39,430 nt of DNA from Hyphomicrobiales bacterium (GTDB lineage: Bacteria > Pseudomonadota > Alphaproteobacteria > Rhizobiales > Beijerinckiaceae), in assembly GCA_003244015.1 (NCBI GenBank), contig QHBR01000269.1, positions 1 to 39,430 of the forward strand, in the 5' to 3' direction. This document shows positions 25,170-35,228 of this stretch, in pieces. Below the pieces are notes generated by a model, which was not told the origin of the DNA, did not search any database, and saw only the letters and a program-made list of their open reading frames with translations. Position numbers and translations under genes: made by a program. Every line of letters starts with the position of its first letter. Within the stretch, counting starts at the first letter, position 1.

Positions 25170-26483
25170 TCACCAGAACGCGACAAAAATACCGGCGGCA
25201 GTGGCGCAACAGACCAGACTGTATAGCCGAATCGATACCGCATCTTTATAGTGGCGAGCCGCACCCTCGCCGTAGCCCAGCAAGCAAATGAGCGCCGCGC
25301 CGGCAAGAATCCATGAAGCAGCCAAGATGCCCCCGAGCGGGAGCAGAAGTACCAGCGCACCGCAGGTGAACGCGAGGGCAGCGATCTGGGTGCCAACTCG
25401 CCAACGAATCTGTCCCGACGCAACCAGTTGCAAGCCATAGGCGGACCCGAGAACTTTCAGCATGAGAAAGACGCCGACGCCGGGCCAGAGCGGCCGGACG
25501 GCATCATAGGCCGGACCGAAAACGATCGGGGTGGCAAGCCGGCCGAAGACGATCACGCCGAGACCGGCGACAATGCCGAGGGCAAAGAACTCCATGTTCA
25601 TGCGCCTCGCCAGGGACCGGTAGTCGTCCACCTTTCCGTTCGTATGGAGACTGGCCAGCGGAGGCATATAGACCGTCGCCAACATGCCCACGATCGGTAT
25701 GGCGTTCTGCACGAGCCGGGTCACCACCACATAGCGGCCGACGGAAGCGGTGTCGACGAAGAAGGCAATGATCACCACGTCGATCTGACTGGTGGCATTC
25801 GACAGAATGAGATCGACGGCATACACCTTCGCCGCAACCAGAAGAGCGAGCCCGTCGCGAAAGATCCCGCGTGCCGTCGTCCGGAATCCGGCCAGGGTTT
25901 CCCGGATCGCGTGGAGCGCCGCAACGAGATAAAGAGCCCGTCCGGCCGCGAAGGAAAGCGCCGTGAGCAGCACGTCGCGGGTCACGATCGCCGCGACGAC
26001 CACCAGGGCGACGGAGACGATGGTCGTCCACGCTACGATGATCATTTCCCTGTCGAACAACGACCGGACGCGCAGACCGATCAGGGCGTGGTCGGCGGTC
26101 GCCGCCAAGAAGTAGCCGATGATGGTGAGCGCGGCCGCGCGTTCCTCGTGGGCCGAAAGTCCCAATAGATGCACCCAGACCAAACAGGGCAGAAGGAGCA
26201 TTGCACTGAGGAACGCTTTGACAATCACGTCGAGCGATATCAGCACGTCGCGCCGCTCCGGCTTGGCACTGCCCCAACGCATGACATAGGTGTTCATGCC
26301 GAAATCCGACACGAACGAAGCCAGGGCCGCGACCGTGATAGCGGAACCAACGACCCCGAACTGATGCGGACCGAGGAACCGCACCTGGACAAGAAACGTT
26401 ATCAGCCCCCCCCCGAGCCGCAGAAACGTTGTCAGGACAGCAAAGAATTTCGACCAATGGATCGAACGTGAGGCTCTCGTCAT
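25170..26483 (-). CDS. Polysaccharide flippase (Wzx / MOP superfamily)
   Basis: A 437-residue integral inner-membrane protein with about 12 hydrophobic helices. The N-terminal LGPHQFGVVGSAITVAALAS and SDFGMNTYVMRW segments are typical of oligosaccharide flippases and lipopolysaccharide biosynthesis proteins of the MOP exporter group. It should flip undecaprenyl-linked oligosaccharide units to the periplasm. The start ATG at 26483 overlaps the stop of the polymerase gene (ATGA), so the two are translationally coupled; an upstream in-frame extension is not family-like. The substrate is unknown. Confidence 0.85.
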   Translation of the reverse strand: MTRASRSIHWSKFFAVLTTFLRLGGGLITFLVQVRFLGPHQFGVVGSAITVAALASFVSDFGMNTYVMRWGSAKPERRDVLISLDVIVKAFLSAMLLLPCLVWVHLLGLSAHEERAAALTIIGYFLAATADHALIGLRVRSLFDREMIIVAWTTIVSVALVVVAAIVTRDVLLTALSFAAGRALYLVAALHAIRETLAGFRTTARGIFRDGLALLVAAKVYAVDLILSNATSQIDVVIIAFFVDTASVGRYVVVTRLVQNAIPIVGMLATVYMPPLASLHTNGKVDDYRSLARRMNMEFFALGIVAGLGVIVFGRLATPIVFGPAYDAVRPLWPGVGVFLMLKVLGSAYGLQLVASGQIRWRVGTQIAALAFTCGALVLLLPLGGILAASWILAGAALICLLGYGEGAARHYKDAVSIRLYSLVCCATAAGIFVAFW

Positions 26484-27907
26484 CGCGCGGGAGCCGCCGA
26501 TCGAACACCATTTCGCGCGCCCCCGGCCCGTAAGGGTCTGCTCATGCCATAGCCGAGGCAGAGGGCTGCGACAAATTCCAGCAATTCGCTGGTGAACGGC
26601 GACGACGCGGTCGAAATCGCCAAGATCAGCAGCAGTAACGCGAGGCACAAACGGCGCAAGGCCTCATCGGTGGAGGTTGCATTCGGATCACGATAGAAAA
26701 GATATACGCTACAGGACACTAGGAAAAGCAGGAAAAAGATGACGCCCAGCGCACCGCCCTCGGCAACGTACTTTGCCCAGCCCATATCCATGAGGAAGCT
26801 CGGAAATTCCGGACTTCCTCCATAAAGCAAATAGATCCCATAATCGTAATACAGTTGGCTGTAGTTGCCAAATTGGGCGGAGGCCGCGCTTCCGAAAGTC
26901 CCCCCTCCCGATCCGAGCGGGAAATGCTCGGCCGCGATGCGGAAGGACGCGTCCGTCATGCCGGCGCGTACATTGTCAATGGAATTGCTGCCGTAGAACA
27001 TGCCGACATGATCCAAGATGGCGGTCCCCAGCTCCGTAAAGTTAAGCACGAAAGCCGCAACGCCCGCCAGCGCCGCAAGTCCCACGCCGAGCGAAAGAAA
27101 TCCTGAGCGGTTCGGACGAAAGATAATCAGGAGGCCGACAAAGCCACCCACTATCTCCTTGAACGACAAAAGGCGACAGAGGAGCATGACAAACAGCGCG
27201 CAGAGCACAAGGTCAAGCGTCCGCTTCCGCAGCCGGTAACGCGTTGCGGCCGCAAAGACGCCGAAGGCATTGAGCCATGCGACTTCGATGTGGTGCAAGA
27301 AAAGCCCTTGCGGCTGCACAAAAGCACCCTTCACTTCCAGCGTACCGCCCTTGATGCTCACGCCCGTGTTCAGATCGTAGAAAATGAAGGGAATGTTGAT
27401 CAGGCACAGAATGATGATCAGAATAGCAAGACTTTCAAATACCTGCGTCGCGCTGCCCGTCTTCTGGAAAAGCCATGCAAAAGCAAAGGTCATAATGGCG
27501 AGCTTGGAATCAAGAAAAATAGTTAGTATTGCGGAAATTGGTTGGGAAACACCCTTATTGGGGACAATAATCGCTCCGAGCATAAGAACCGCGCAGAAAC
27601 CAAGCATAGACAGGGCGGGCAGCCAAGACCTCGGGTCTTGGAGATACAAAAAGGCGAGGGGTAGCACAATAAGGCACGTGATTTTATCGAGCAGCGAAGT
27701 TTCGTACTCCTGAGCTAACGCCAGTCTGATGTAGTGGATTGCCAAATAGAGATTGAAGAACCAGATCGTCGCTAATGCGCCGGAACGCATGACCGGCTTG
27801 TCGCGCCGCAAGCCTTTGCGAACGGAGCGCACGTCCGGATCGGACAGCGGCCCTCTGACAACCCCATAATTTGTTAGTTTGCGCAGGTTCACATCCCTAT
27901 GCAGCAT
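26480..27907 (-). CDS. O-antigen/exopolysaccharide polymerase-like membrane protein (Wzy-type)
   Basis: About 475 residues with roughly 10-12 transmembrane helices and a large periplasmic loop (around residues 275-380) containing FRIAAEHFPLGSGGGTFGS and YSQLYYDYGIY. That layout is typical of Wzy polymerases and WaaL ligases (O-antigen ligase domain). It would join repeat units in the periplasm. Start choice: ATG at 27907 leaves 11 bp after the glycosyltransferase stop; a TTG at 27943 is possible but overlaps that gene. Polymerase versus ligase cannot be settled from sequence alone. Confidence 0.8.
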   Translation of the reverse strand: MLHRDVNLRKLTNYGVVRGPLSDPDVRSVRKGLRRDKPVMRSGALATIWFFNLYLAIHYIRLALAQEYETSLLDKITCLIVLPLAFLYLQDPRSWLPALSMLGFCAVLMLGAIIVPNKGVSQPISAILTIFLDSKLAIMTFAFAWLFQKTGSATQVFESLAILIIILCLINIPFIFYDLNTGVSIKGGTLEVKGAFVQPQGLFLHHIEVAWLNAFGVFAAATRYRLRKRTLDLVLCALFVMLLCRLLSFKEIVGGFVGLLIIFRPNRSGFLSLGVGLAALAGVAAFVLNFTELGTAILDHVGMFYGSNSIDNVRAGMTDASFRIAAEHFPLGSGGGTFGSAASAQFGNYSQLYYDYGIYLLYGGSPEFPSFLMDMGWAKYVAEGGALGVIFFLLFLVSCSVYLFYRDPNATSTDEALRRLCLALLLLILAISTASSPFTSELLEFVAALCLGYGMSRPLRAGGARNGVRSAAPAR

Positions 27908-27918
27908 ATTCGTTGAGG

Positions 27919-28998
27919 TCAGCGATGCTTCGATTCGAGGCAACGTAACAATATCTGCCTGAACGCGGAAAAATAGTCATGCGGTGTGAATGTGGCCGCA
28001 TATTGCTTTGCAGACACCGTGAGCGCGGTTCGCCGCTCCTCCGGTTCATTCATAAGATTTTCGATTGCTCTGGCGAGCGCAGCTGGATGCCCGGCCTCCA
28101 CGGCGATCGCGGTCACGCCATCGATCAGAGACCCCTCCAACCCCAGCACATCGGAAGCAACGACAGGGACCCCGGCCGCGATCGCGGCCGCGAGTCGACT
28201 CTGGCCGTTACTCTTCAAAGTCTCCTTAAGGCAAAGGGCACAGATCGCGGCGCCAGCAAGGAGTCGTTGATATTCGACGACGGTGATTTCGCGGAAAACT
28301 GTTGCACGCCCGTTCTTGTTGAGAGCGGTAACGCGCGGAAGGTCCTTGCCCGAGCACGCGACGATGAGAGGCCAATTTCCGAAATGCGCCGCTTCGAAAA
28401 GCGTCTTATAATCACAGCCATTGCGCCCGCCGGCGAAGACATATCCGCCTCTCGTCGCGCTGGTCGGATTCGAGCGCAACATTGCCTTGGTGGGAATGCA
28501 ACTCCCGTTGTGGACCTTGCTGTCCCACTCTGAAAGCGGCCACAGAACCACATGGAGCACGTCGTCCGGAAGGCCGTAGCGCTCCATGAATATCTGTCGC
28601 TCCCGGTTTGTGAAAACCTGAGCGGCTACAACGGACGCCCGCATACAGGGCCCGATGACATATTTGTAGACAAAGAGAATGGCCGCCGCGACGATGGGAC
28701 CTTTCTTCCCAACCTCGATATCGATGCACTCGAAAATGAAGATGTTGCGATTGCGCAAGATCGCCTGCAGGACACAGATCAGGCGCCCATACCGAAACCA
28801 ATCCGGCGCAATGAGCGAGAAATCCCGGCCGAGCCAGATCAGAAGCAGTGCCCGCAAGACGGAAAAGCGCAGAAGAAAACGCGCAAAGCGCGGTCCAATC
28901 TTTTCCTCAGCGTATTTCTCGAACGGGCACGCTATGCCATCCAGTTCCGAAAAATACCAAAAGTCGCACAATACCTGCTTTTTTTTGATATTTGGCAT
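27919..28998 (-). CDS. Glycosyltransferase, family 1 (GT-B fold)
   Basis: 359 residues. The C-terminal half has a GT4-like pattern: GGYVFAGGRNGCDYKTLFEA, FREITVVEYQRLLAGAAICA, then the nucleotide-sugar region SRLAAAIAAGVPVVASDVLG and LIDGVTAIAVEAGHPAALAR with a typical late Glu position. The N-terminal half is variable and includes a hydrophobic stretch (ILFVYKYVIGPCMRA) that may associate with the membrane. It is the first gene of a three-gene set with the polymerase and flippase. Donor and acceptor are unknown. Confidence 0.82.
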   Translation of the reverse strand: MPNIKKKQVLCDFWYFSELDGIACPFEKYAEEKIGPRFARFLLRFSVLRALLLIWLGRDFSLIAPDWFRYGRLICVLQAILRNRNIFIFECIDIEVGKKGPIVAAAILFVYKYVIGPCMRASVVAAQVFTNRERQIFMERYGLPDDVLHVVLWPLSEWDSKVHNGSCIPTKAMLRSNPTSATRGGYVFAGGRNGCDYKTLFEAAHFGNWPLIVACSGKDLPRVTALNKNGRATVFREITVVEYQRLLAGAAICALCLKETLKSNGQSRLAAAIAAGVPVVASDVLGLEGSLIDGVTAIAVEAGHPAALARAIENLMNEPEERRTALTVSAKQYAATFTPHDYFSAFRQILLRCLESKHR

Positions 28999-29282
28999 CC
29001 TTGAATCAGCTCCCCTCGGTTAAACTACGCGCGATGGCTTGCTTTTGGCGCACGCCAAGCGTTACCGTGCGCATACGCCATCATGCTCGACAAAGGGCCC
29101 ACAGGAAGTTAACCAACACGCGTTCGACCCCCCCGCCATCAGAGCAATCGAGGGTTCAAGTTACGTGTCATACGTCGCTTAACAACGACGAATGCAATCC
29201 TAGAAACTTTGATTGAAATCATGACACACGCGACGATCGAAGTCCACCCCCAAGCAGGCCCGCCCACGACGAGGAACTCAGG

Positions 29283-29960
29283 TTAATCAGGATTTTGCCG
29301 TGACGAAGCGGAGCTGATTGGTCCGGCGCTCGGAACCGAACCGGGCGCCAGCATGAACGATACGGCCGGTTTCAGCGATTTCACCACAAACGTTCAGATG
29401 ATCCCGTTTAGCTTTCAGGGCGAGAGCGGCATTTTCGTCCATTCGATGTATCTCGACAACGAGGCGCCAATCGTGGGCGGGCGCGAAATCCGGGGATTCC
29501 GCGGAAACAGGCGCGTCCCAAGTTTTCCCACGAGAGCAAGGTGCTTGCCGGCATGCTGCATTTTGGCTCGGTGCCCTGCGCCGCCGGCAGCATGAGCTAT
29601 AAGCACAAGGAGCTCGACTCCGGCCCGGTCCTGCGCGAACTCGTTTGCCCAAATTTCCTCATCAAGATCGTCCTGCATGTGAATGGCGGGCCACGCGTTT
29701 GCGAGCTTGTGCGCTATCGCTGGCAAGATGTTAGGCTCACGGGCGCCTGGAGCGGACCGGCGGCGCCTTAACTATTGGCCCATGCGCTGGGCAATGTCGC
29801 GAAACTTCCGGTCCTGAATGTGCTCTCCGGCACCAATTTCGTCGCCGATATGACGCTCGGCCCTTGGCGAGGTCGTGCATGATTATTTGGCGGATGGCAA
29901 CGAGGCGCCGGCGCAACACCCTTCCCTAGCGGCGGAGCCCGCGCAATGAGTGAAATGCGT
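29283..29960 (+). pseudogene. Acetoacetate decarboxylase-family gene, decayed copy 1
   Basis: Reads as an ADC-family (PF06314) protein: ASMNDTAGFSDFTTNVQMIP, FSFQGESGIFVHSMYLDNEA, PIVGGREIRGF. A 1-nt deletion near 29501 follows, then PRKQARPKFSHESKVLAGML, MSYKHKELDSGPVLRELVCP and PRVCELVRYRWQDVRLTGAW, then an in-frame TAA, LLAHALGNVAKLPVLNVLSG and a further 1-nt shift near 29863. In working ADC enzymes GFPKK carries the Schiff-base lysine; here the first Lys is Arg (P-R-K). The part from 29607 is duplicated downstream of kup. The 280 bp before it (28999-29282) hold no gene I can support. Confidence 0.85.
29607..29960 (+). repeat. Direct repeat flanking kup (left copy)
   Basis: About 350 bp from the ADC pseudogene recur at 32052-32400 in the same orientation with scattered differences and small indels. 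Together the copies bracket the minus-strand kup gene, about 2.45 kb apart. The pattern points to an old segmental duplication or insertion. Confidence 0.8.
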
Positions 29961-30075
29961 CCGCCGCGCGCAAAGGCGCGCCGCGACGATATTCCGGCCA
30001 TACCATGGCCCCGCGCTCTACGATTCCGAAGCAATTAATGGATCTCCTGCAAGGCCACAGCGGGCGCGGGGAAGA

Positions 30076-31977
30076 TCAGATCGCGACCTGCCGGCCGATT
30101 TCGACGACGCTGTCGCTAGGGAGCCTGAAGAAATCGCTGACATGCACGGCGTTGCGCTCCATCGCGGCAAAGAGAGCCTCCTCCCATTTGGCTAGACCCT
30201 TCCTGTCCTCCCGGTGAACGATCGTCTCGTGGCCGACGTAATAGGTGACGTCGTCGAGATCGAGGGCGCAGCCTTGCGCCTGCGCCTGTCGTAAAAGGAC
30301 AGGAATGTCCGGCCTCTCCATGAATCCATATCGCGCCGTCGCGCGCCAGAAATTCGGCGCGACCTCACTCACAGACTGGCGCTCGGACTCTTTGACCCAG
30401 GGGATGGATTCGGTCACGACCCTAAGAACGAGAAGCTGCTCGTGCAAGGCACGATTGTGCTTGACGTGCCAGTCCATGACCGGCGGCGTGCCGCTCGAGG
30501 TCCCTGTGAGGAAAACCCCGGCGCCCGGAACGCGCGGAATCTTCCGGGATTCGACCATGCCCATGAACTCGCCGATCGGAACGAGCCGTTCGCTCACATT
30601 CCGTGTGACCGCCGTCGATCCACGATGCCAGATCAACATGACGCCATAGACGAGGCCCGCCAGAAGCAACGGAACATATCCTCCGTCGGCGACCTTCACG
30701 AGATTTGCGAGGAAGAAGCTGGCATCGACCCAGAGGAAGGCGCCGGCAATCGCTCCGCTTGCGAAGAGGCTCCATCCCCAAACCTCACGCATGGCGATGA
30801 ACAAGAGCGCCGAGGTCATAAGCATGGTCGCGGAAACAGCGATGCCGTAGGCGGCGGCCAGATTGTCGGACTTGCCGAAGAACAACGTCAGGCCAACCGT
30901 GACAATCATGAGCAGCCAGTTGACGACGCCGACATAGATCTGCCCGTAGCCTTTCTCGGACGTCTGGGTGATTTGCAGTCGTGGCAGCCAGCCGAGCTGG
31001 ATCGCCTGGCGGGTCATCGAGAATGCTCCGGTGATGATCGATTGGCTGGCGATAATCGTTGCAAGCGTTGCCAGAATGACGAAGGGAATGAGCAATGACT
31101 CGGGACACAGCCGGTAGAAGATATTGTCGGCGGTCGAAGACCCTTCGAGAACGATCGCGCTCTGACCGGCATAATTCAGGATCAGACTCGGGAAGACCAT
31201 GCCTGACCAGGCAAGCCGGATCGGCCGGGGGCCGAAATGCCCCATATCCGCATAGAGCGCCTCGGCCCCGGTCACGCACAGGAACACACCGCCCAGAACG
31301 ACAAAGCTCGCGTAACCGTTCGACAACAGATAGCGAAGCCCATAGAGGGGATTTAGGGCGGCAAACACCGCCGGATGGCGCATGACCCCCGATAGGCCGA
31401 GCATCGCGATCGACAGAAACCAAAGACCCATGATCGGGCCGAAGGCCTTGCCAATCCGCGATGTGCCGAGGGGCTGTATCGCGAAAAGCGCGACGAGAAT
31501 CGCCACCGCGGCCGGCAAGATGTAGGGCTTCAAGGCCGGCGCTGCGATGTTGAGGCCTTCGAGAGCGGAGAGAACCGAGATGGCGGGGGTAATCGCGCCA
31601 TCGCCGTAGATCAACGCGGCGCCAAACAGTCCGACGGCGACGATTGCAGGCCTTTGATGTTTCTTGATGCCGAGCAGCGACATGAGGGCGAGAATGCCGC
31701 CTTCGCCGTCATTTTCGATGCTCATCGCGAAGATCACGTATTTCACGGACGTGATGATGATCAGCGTCCACAGGATCAGCGAGAGGACGCCAAGGACGGC
31801 GCCGGGCGTCGGCATGCTGCCGGTCAGGTCGAGAACGGTCTTGAGCGTATAAAGCGGGCTCGTGCCGATGTCGCCGAAGACGATTCCGAGTGCGGACAGA
31901 CCCATCGCCGCCAGACTCGAACGAGCGCTCGGGCGAGTGGCATCAGGCTGTGGGATTTTGGGAGCGACTTGCTGCAT
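30076..31977 (-). CDS. kup: Kup/Trk-type low-affinity potassium transporter
   Basis: A 633-residue KUP (HAK) family K+/H+ symporter. The N-terminal signature GLSALGIVFGDIGTSPLYTLK is intact. About 12 transmembrane helices follow, with ENDGEGGILALMSLL, YGDGAITPAISVLSALEGL and FVFLCVTGAEALYADMGHFG-like segments. A C-terminal cytoplasmic domain (about 440-633) includes PRVPGAGVFLTGTSSGTPP and the terminal RLPSDSVVEIGRQVAI. It should mediate K+ uptake at low pH or osmotic stress. It is the only intact gene between two decayed ADC copies and has no operon partners. Confidence 0.96.
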   Translation of the reverse strand: MQQVAPKIPQPDATRPSARSSLAAMGLSALGIVFGDIGTSPLYTLKTVLDLTGSMPTPGAVLGVLSLILWTLIIITSVKYVIFAMSIENDGEGGILALMSLLGIKKHQRPAIVAVGLFGAALIYGDGAITPAISVLSALEGLNIAAPALKPYILPAAVAILVALFAIQPLGTSRIGKAFGPIMGLWFLSIAMLGLSGVMRHPAVFAALNPLYGLRYLLSNGYASFVVLGGVFLCVTGAEALYADMGHFGPRPIRLAWSGMVFPSLILNYAGQSAIVLEGSSTADNIFYRLCPESLLIPFVILATLATIIASQSIITGAFSMTRQAIQLGWLPRLQITQTSEKGYGQIYVGVVNWLLMIVTVGLTLFFGKSDNLAAAYGIAVSATMLMTSALLFIAMREVWGWSLFASGAIAGAFLWVDASFFLANLVKVADGGYVPLLLAGLVYGVMLIWHRGSTAVTRNVSERLVPIGEFMGMVESRKIPRVPGAGVFLTGTSSGTPPVMDWHVKHNRALHEQLLVLRVVTESIPWVKESERQSVSEVAPNFWRATARYGFMERPDIPVLLRQAQAQGCALDLDDVTYYVGHETIVHREDRKGLAKWEEALFAAMERNAVHVSDFFRLPSDSVVEIGRQVAI

Positions 31978-32051
31978 CGGTTAGCCGCACTAACTGCATG
32001 TCCTAACGCAACGCGTATATCAACAAGACTTGATTTTTCCAATCCGACAGG

Positions 32052-32400
32052 AAGGAGCTGGACCCGGCCCGGTCCTGCGCGAACTTGTCTGCCCAAATTT
32101 CCCTATCAAGATCATTCTGCATGTCGATGGCGGGCCACGCATTTGCGGACTTGTGCGCTATCGCTGGGGGGATGTTTCGCTCAAAGGGGCATCGAGCGGA
32201 CCGGCGGCGCATCAATTATTTGCCCATGCGATGGGCAATGTCGCGAAATTTCCGGTCCTGAATGTGCGCTCCGGCACGCATTTCGTCGCCGATGTGACGC
32301 TCGGCATGGGCGAGGTCGTGCATGATTATCTGGCCCGGGGCCGAGAGGGCCGGTTCAGAACCCTCCCCCGCGGCGGAGCCCGCCCAATGAACGAAATGTG
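32052..32400 (+). pseudogene. Acetoacetate decarboxylase-family gene, 3' fragment (copy 2, right direct repeat)
   Basis: The open frame reads GPVLRELVCPNFPIKIILHV, DGGPRICGLVRYRWGDVSLK, AAHQLFAHAMGNVAKFPVLN and ADVTLGMGEVVHDYLA. This is the ADC C-terminal half in better condition than copy 1 (no stop or indel in the shared part), but the N-terminal half and active site are absent. It begins only about 75 bp upstream of the kup start codon, so kup may have been inserted into, or duplicated within, this locus. Confidence 0.8.
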
Positions 32401-32667
32401 TTCGCGGAAGGCAAACGCATTGGGTGATATTTCGGCTACTTGGCGCTCGGTTGCGAGGCAGTCTGCGCGGCGTTCGTTCCTTCAGGCCAATCGCGGCCGC
32501 GGAAGGGATTCCCGTCACCGGAAAAACTGGCGGCGGTTCGTCCCGCGGAGCCCGTGCAAGGCCCCCAGAGGGCGGCGATGCGGCCCCGCGCTTGATCGAT
32601 GAAGACATCTAACACCGTTGTGCTATTATACGAATGTACCCAATCATCATCTGAGGCTCGCTGCACA

Positions 32668-33790
32668 ATGTACAAGCTTGAACTTCACCATGAGAATTTG
32701 AACAACAACCGGATTATTGCAGACGCAGATCGAAGAATTGTGGAGAAAAAAGCTCGCGCATGGGAAACAGCCAGGGGCGTGACGGTTTTAGCGAAAGAGG
32801 CGGCAAATGATCAAACTGCGAAGGCAGAACCGACCATCGCAGAGTTAGAGCGGGTATTGATAGATGCACTTGAGCATCCCGGTATATTTGAATGGCACAA
32901 TTTAAAATTTAACGACGCCTATAATCAAGCCCCGCCGGAACCGCCGATTGCTCCGGATTTTCCTCCCGAACCTCAAGCATCCGAGTTCATCCCCAAAACG
33001 TCATTTTTCTGGAGAGTATGGCAAGCCGAGCGCGCGTTTCCGGCTCACCATATGGAATGGCAAATCGAGTGCGAACGCCTAAGGCAGCAAGCAGCCGTCG
33101 CTAAAGCAAGGTATTTGGCACAGCTGCAAGAGTGGCAAAAAGCCCGCGACGAACTCGGAGAAGATGCTGCGTTCCGGCAAGCATATGATAGACTTTGCGC
33201 GCGTCATTCGGCAGGAGACTCGGCGGCAATTAAGGATATTTGTGACATTATCCTGCGCAATTCAAAATATCCAGACTACTTTCCAAGCGACTGGAACCTG
33301 GATTTCGATTTGCAAACTGGAACATTATTTATCGAATTTCGCTTGCCATCGATTGCGGAGATGCCGACGTTCAAAGAGGTAAAATACGACATTTCCCGGA
33401 TGCATTTGTAGAATTTCGTCTGTTCGAAAGTTTATCGATGCCCTTTACGATTCCGTCGTTTATCAAGTCTGCGTGCGGACACTCCACGAGCTGTTCTCTA
33501 ATGATAAAATCCAAGCCCTAAAGGCAATCGTCTTTAACGGGTGGGTCAAATAAATCGATCCCGCAACGGGCCACGAAACCCAAGCCTATATTGTGACGGT
33601 GCAAGCGCTCGCCGAGCATTTCAGCAAAATTAATTTAGCCGCAGTCGATCCAAAGGCATGCTTCCGCTCGCTGAAAGGAGTTGGAAACACGCAAGTGCAG
33701 GCCATGGTGCCGTTGCAACCGTTGCTTCAACTGTACCGGACCGACCGTCGGTTCATGCCAATGTGGATGTCACCTCCCGCCGTGAACTTA
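32668..33790 (+). pseudogene. Mrr-like restriction endonuclease-associated protein, broken and 3'-truncated
   Basis: The open part (to 33411) reads MYKLELHHENLNNNRIIADA at its start and has Pro-rich and coiled-coil regions (residues 85-200), then YPDYFPSDWNLDFDLQTGTL and EMPTFKEVKYDISR. A frameshift near 33410 and an in-frame TAA near 33552 follow, but family-like text continues: LYDSVVYQVCVRTLHELFSN, AIVFNGWVK (stop) IDPATGHETQA, VDPKACFRSLKGVG. In proteins I recall with this N-terminal part a Mrr-type nuclease domain comes next; here it is gone. An in-frame ATG at 32599 exists, but conservation starts at 32668. The base composition is visibly AT-richer than neighbours, suggesting acquisition. 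Confidence 0.6.
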
Positions 33791-33804
33791 ATAAGCAACC
33801 CCAG

Positions 33805-34443
33805 CTAATGCCCCACACGGCATTTGGTACCCCGCGTGGCCTTGACCCAATCACGCGCGCGTTGCTCGGGATTGGCGTTCCGATAAATGTCGGTCACTAC
33901 CGCCGCGCTATCCGCTCCGGCTTCGAGTGCAGCTCCGGCGCGCTCCAGGGTGATACCCCCAATCCCAACGAGGGGTATCTTGCCTATTTTCTTCTTCCAT
34001 TCCGTAATGCGCGAAAGACCCTGCGGCGCGAAGGCCATGGCTTTCAGGATCGTGGGATAGACCGGCCCAAGCGCGATATAATCCGGGCTTGTAGCGAGAG
34101 CACGCGATAGCTCGGCTTCGTCATGCGTCGAGACGCCAAACCTCACCCCAGCTCGGCGGATCGCGGACAAATCCGCCGTCGCGAGATCGCCCTGGCCGAG
34201 ATGGATGAAATCGCAGCCGGCATCGATTGCTTGTTGCCAATAATCGTTGACGACGAGTTTTGCGCCGTAGCGCTCGCAACGCGCCTTGGCCTCCTTGATC
34301 TCCGCGCGGATCTTTGCGTCAGGTTGATTTTTGATCCGCAGTTGCACGAGCCTGACGCCGCAAGGCAAAAGCCGCGCGACCCAGGCCGCGCTGTCGACGA
34401 TCAAATAGAAAGGATCAAGCACGCGCAAGATCGCTGAAAGCAC
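33805..34443 (-). CDS. thiE: Thiamine-phosphate synthase
   Basis: A TIM-barrel enzyme of 212 residues that couples HMP-PP and HET-P to thiamine monophosphate. Conserved pieces: [15 protein letters not shown] (pyrophosphate side), [73 protein letters not shown] and SAAVVTDIY. Some substitutions from the E. coli form (LGQGD rather than LGQED) are usual in alphaproteobacteria. It is last in the thiOSGE operon and overlaps thiG by about 29 bp. Confidence 0.95.
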   Translation of the reverse strand: MLSAILRVLDPFYLIVDSAAWVARLLPCGVRLVQLRIKNQPDAKIRAEIKEAKARCERYGAKLVVNDYWQQAIDAGCDFIHLGQGDLATADLSAIRRAGVRFGVSTHDEAELSRALATSPDYIALGPVYPTILKAMAFAPQGLSRITEWKKKIGKIPLVGIGGITLERAGAALEAGADSAAVVTDIYRNANPEQRARDWVKATRGTKCRVGH

Positions 34444-35227
34444 GTCCGATCACTGGCGTGGATGGTGCGGCCATGTCCCGCTCGTGCATCAAACCGGCGC
34501 GATAGCCAAGCCGCCCGCCCTCGACCGCAAGCGCGAAGGCGCGGGCCATTCTTGCGGGATCGGCGGCTCTGGCAATCGCCGTGTTCGAGAGGACTGCGTC
34601 AAAACCCATTTCCATCGCCGCCGCCGCATGCGAGGGCGCGCCAATCCCGGCATCGACGATCAGCGGCACATTTGGAAAATGCGCACGTAGCGATTTTAGC
34701 GCATAGGGATTGTTGAGCCCGCGCCCCGAGCCGATGGGCGAGCCCCAGGGCATCAAAACTTCGCAGCCCGCGCCGAGGAGCTTTTCGGCCGCGACAAGAT
34801 CCTCGGTGGTATAAGGAAAAACTTGAAACCCTTCGCGAGTGAGCGTTGCCGCCGCCGCGACGAGACCGAAGACATCGGGCTGCAAACTGTCATCCTCGCC
34901 GATGACTTCGAGCTTGATCCATGGCGTGTCGAAAACCTCGCGCGCCATCTCCGCGGTGGTCACGGCTTCCTTCACGCTGCGGCACCCGGCGGTATTGGGC
35001 AAAACCCGGACGCCAAGTTCGCGGATCAGCGCCCAAAAACGTTCGCCCGCCCGGCTGCCGCCGGACTCGCGCCTTAGCGATACCGTGACGACCTCCACTT
35101 TCGCCGCTGCAATCACGCGAGAGAGAATCGCGGGCGAGGGAAATTGCGCGGTCCCGGCAAGAAGCCGCGAGGAGAATTCGACGCCGTAGAGTTTGAGACC
35201 GTCCGCACCCATATCTGCCACGCCCAT
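34415..35227 (-). CDS. thiG: Thiazole synthase
   Basis: 270 residues, full length. It condenses 1-deoxy-D-xylulose 5-phosphate, dehydroglycine and ThiS thiocarboxylate into the thiazole phosphate. The Schiff-base lysine is in [11 protein letters not shown] (Lys105). [67 protein letters not shown] and [12 protein letters not shown] are all intact. The start is 1 bp from the thiS stop. A second in-frame ATG five codons later is possible. Confidence 0.97.
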   Translation of the reverse strand: MGVADMGADGLKLYGVEFSSRLLAGTAQFPSPAILSRVIAAAKVEVVTVSLRRESGGSRAGERFWALIRELGVRVLPNTAGCRSVKEAVTTAEMAREVFDTPWIKLEVIGEDDSLQPDVFGLVAAAATLTREGFQVFPYTTEDLVAAEKLLGAGCEVLMPWGSPIGSGRGLNNPYALKSLRAHFPNVPLIVDAGIGAPSHAAAAMEMGFDAVLSNTAIARAADPARMARAFALAVEGGRLGYRAGLMHERDMAAPSTPVIGRAFSDLARA

Positions 35228-35228
35228 G

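Noticed and set aside
26484-26648. N-terminal extension of the flippase to 26648
   Set aside because: It overlaps the polymerase 3' end, has no flippase similarity, and the ATGA overlap at 26483 gives a better start.
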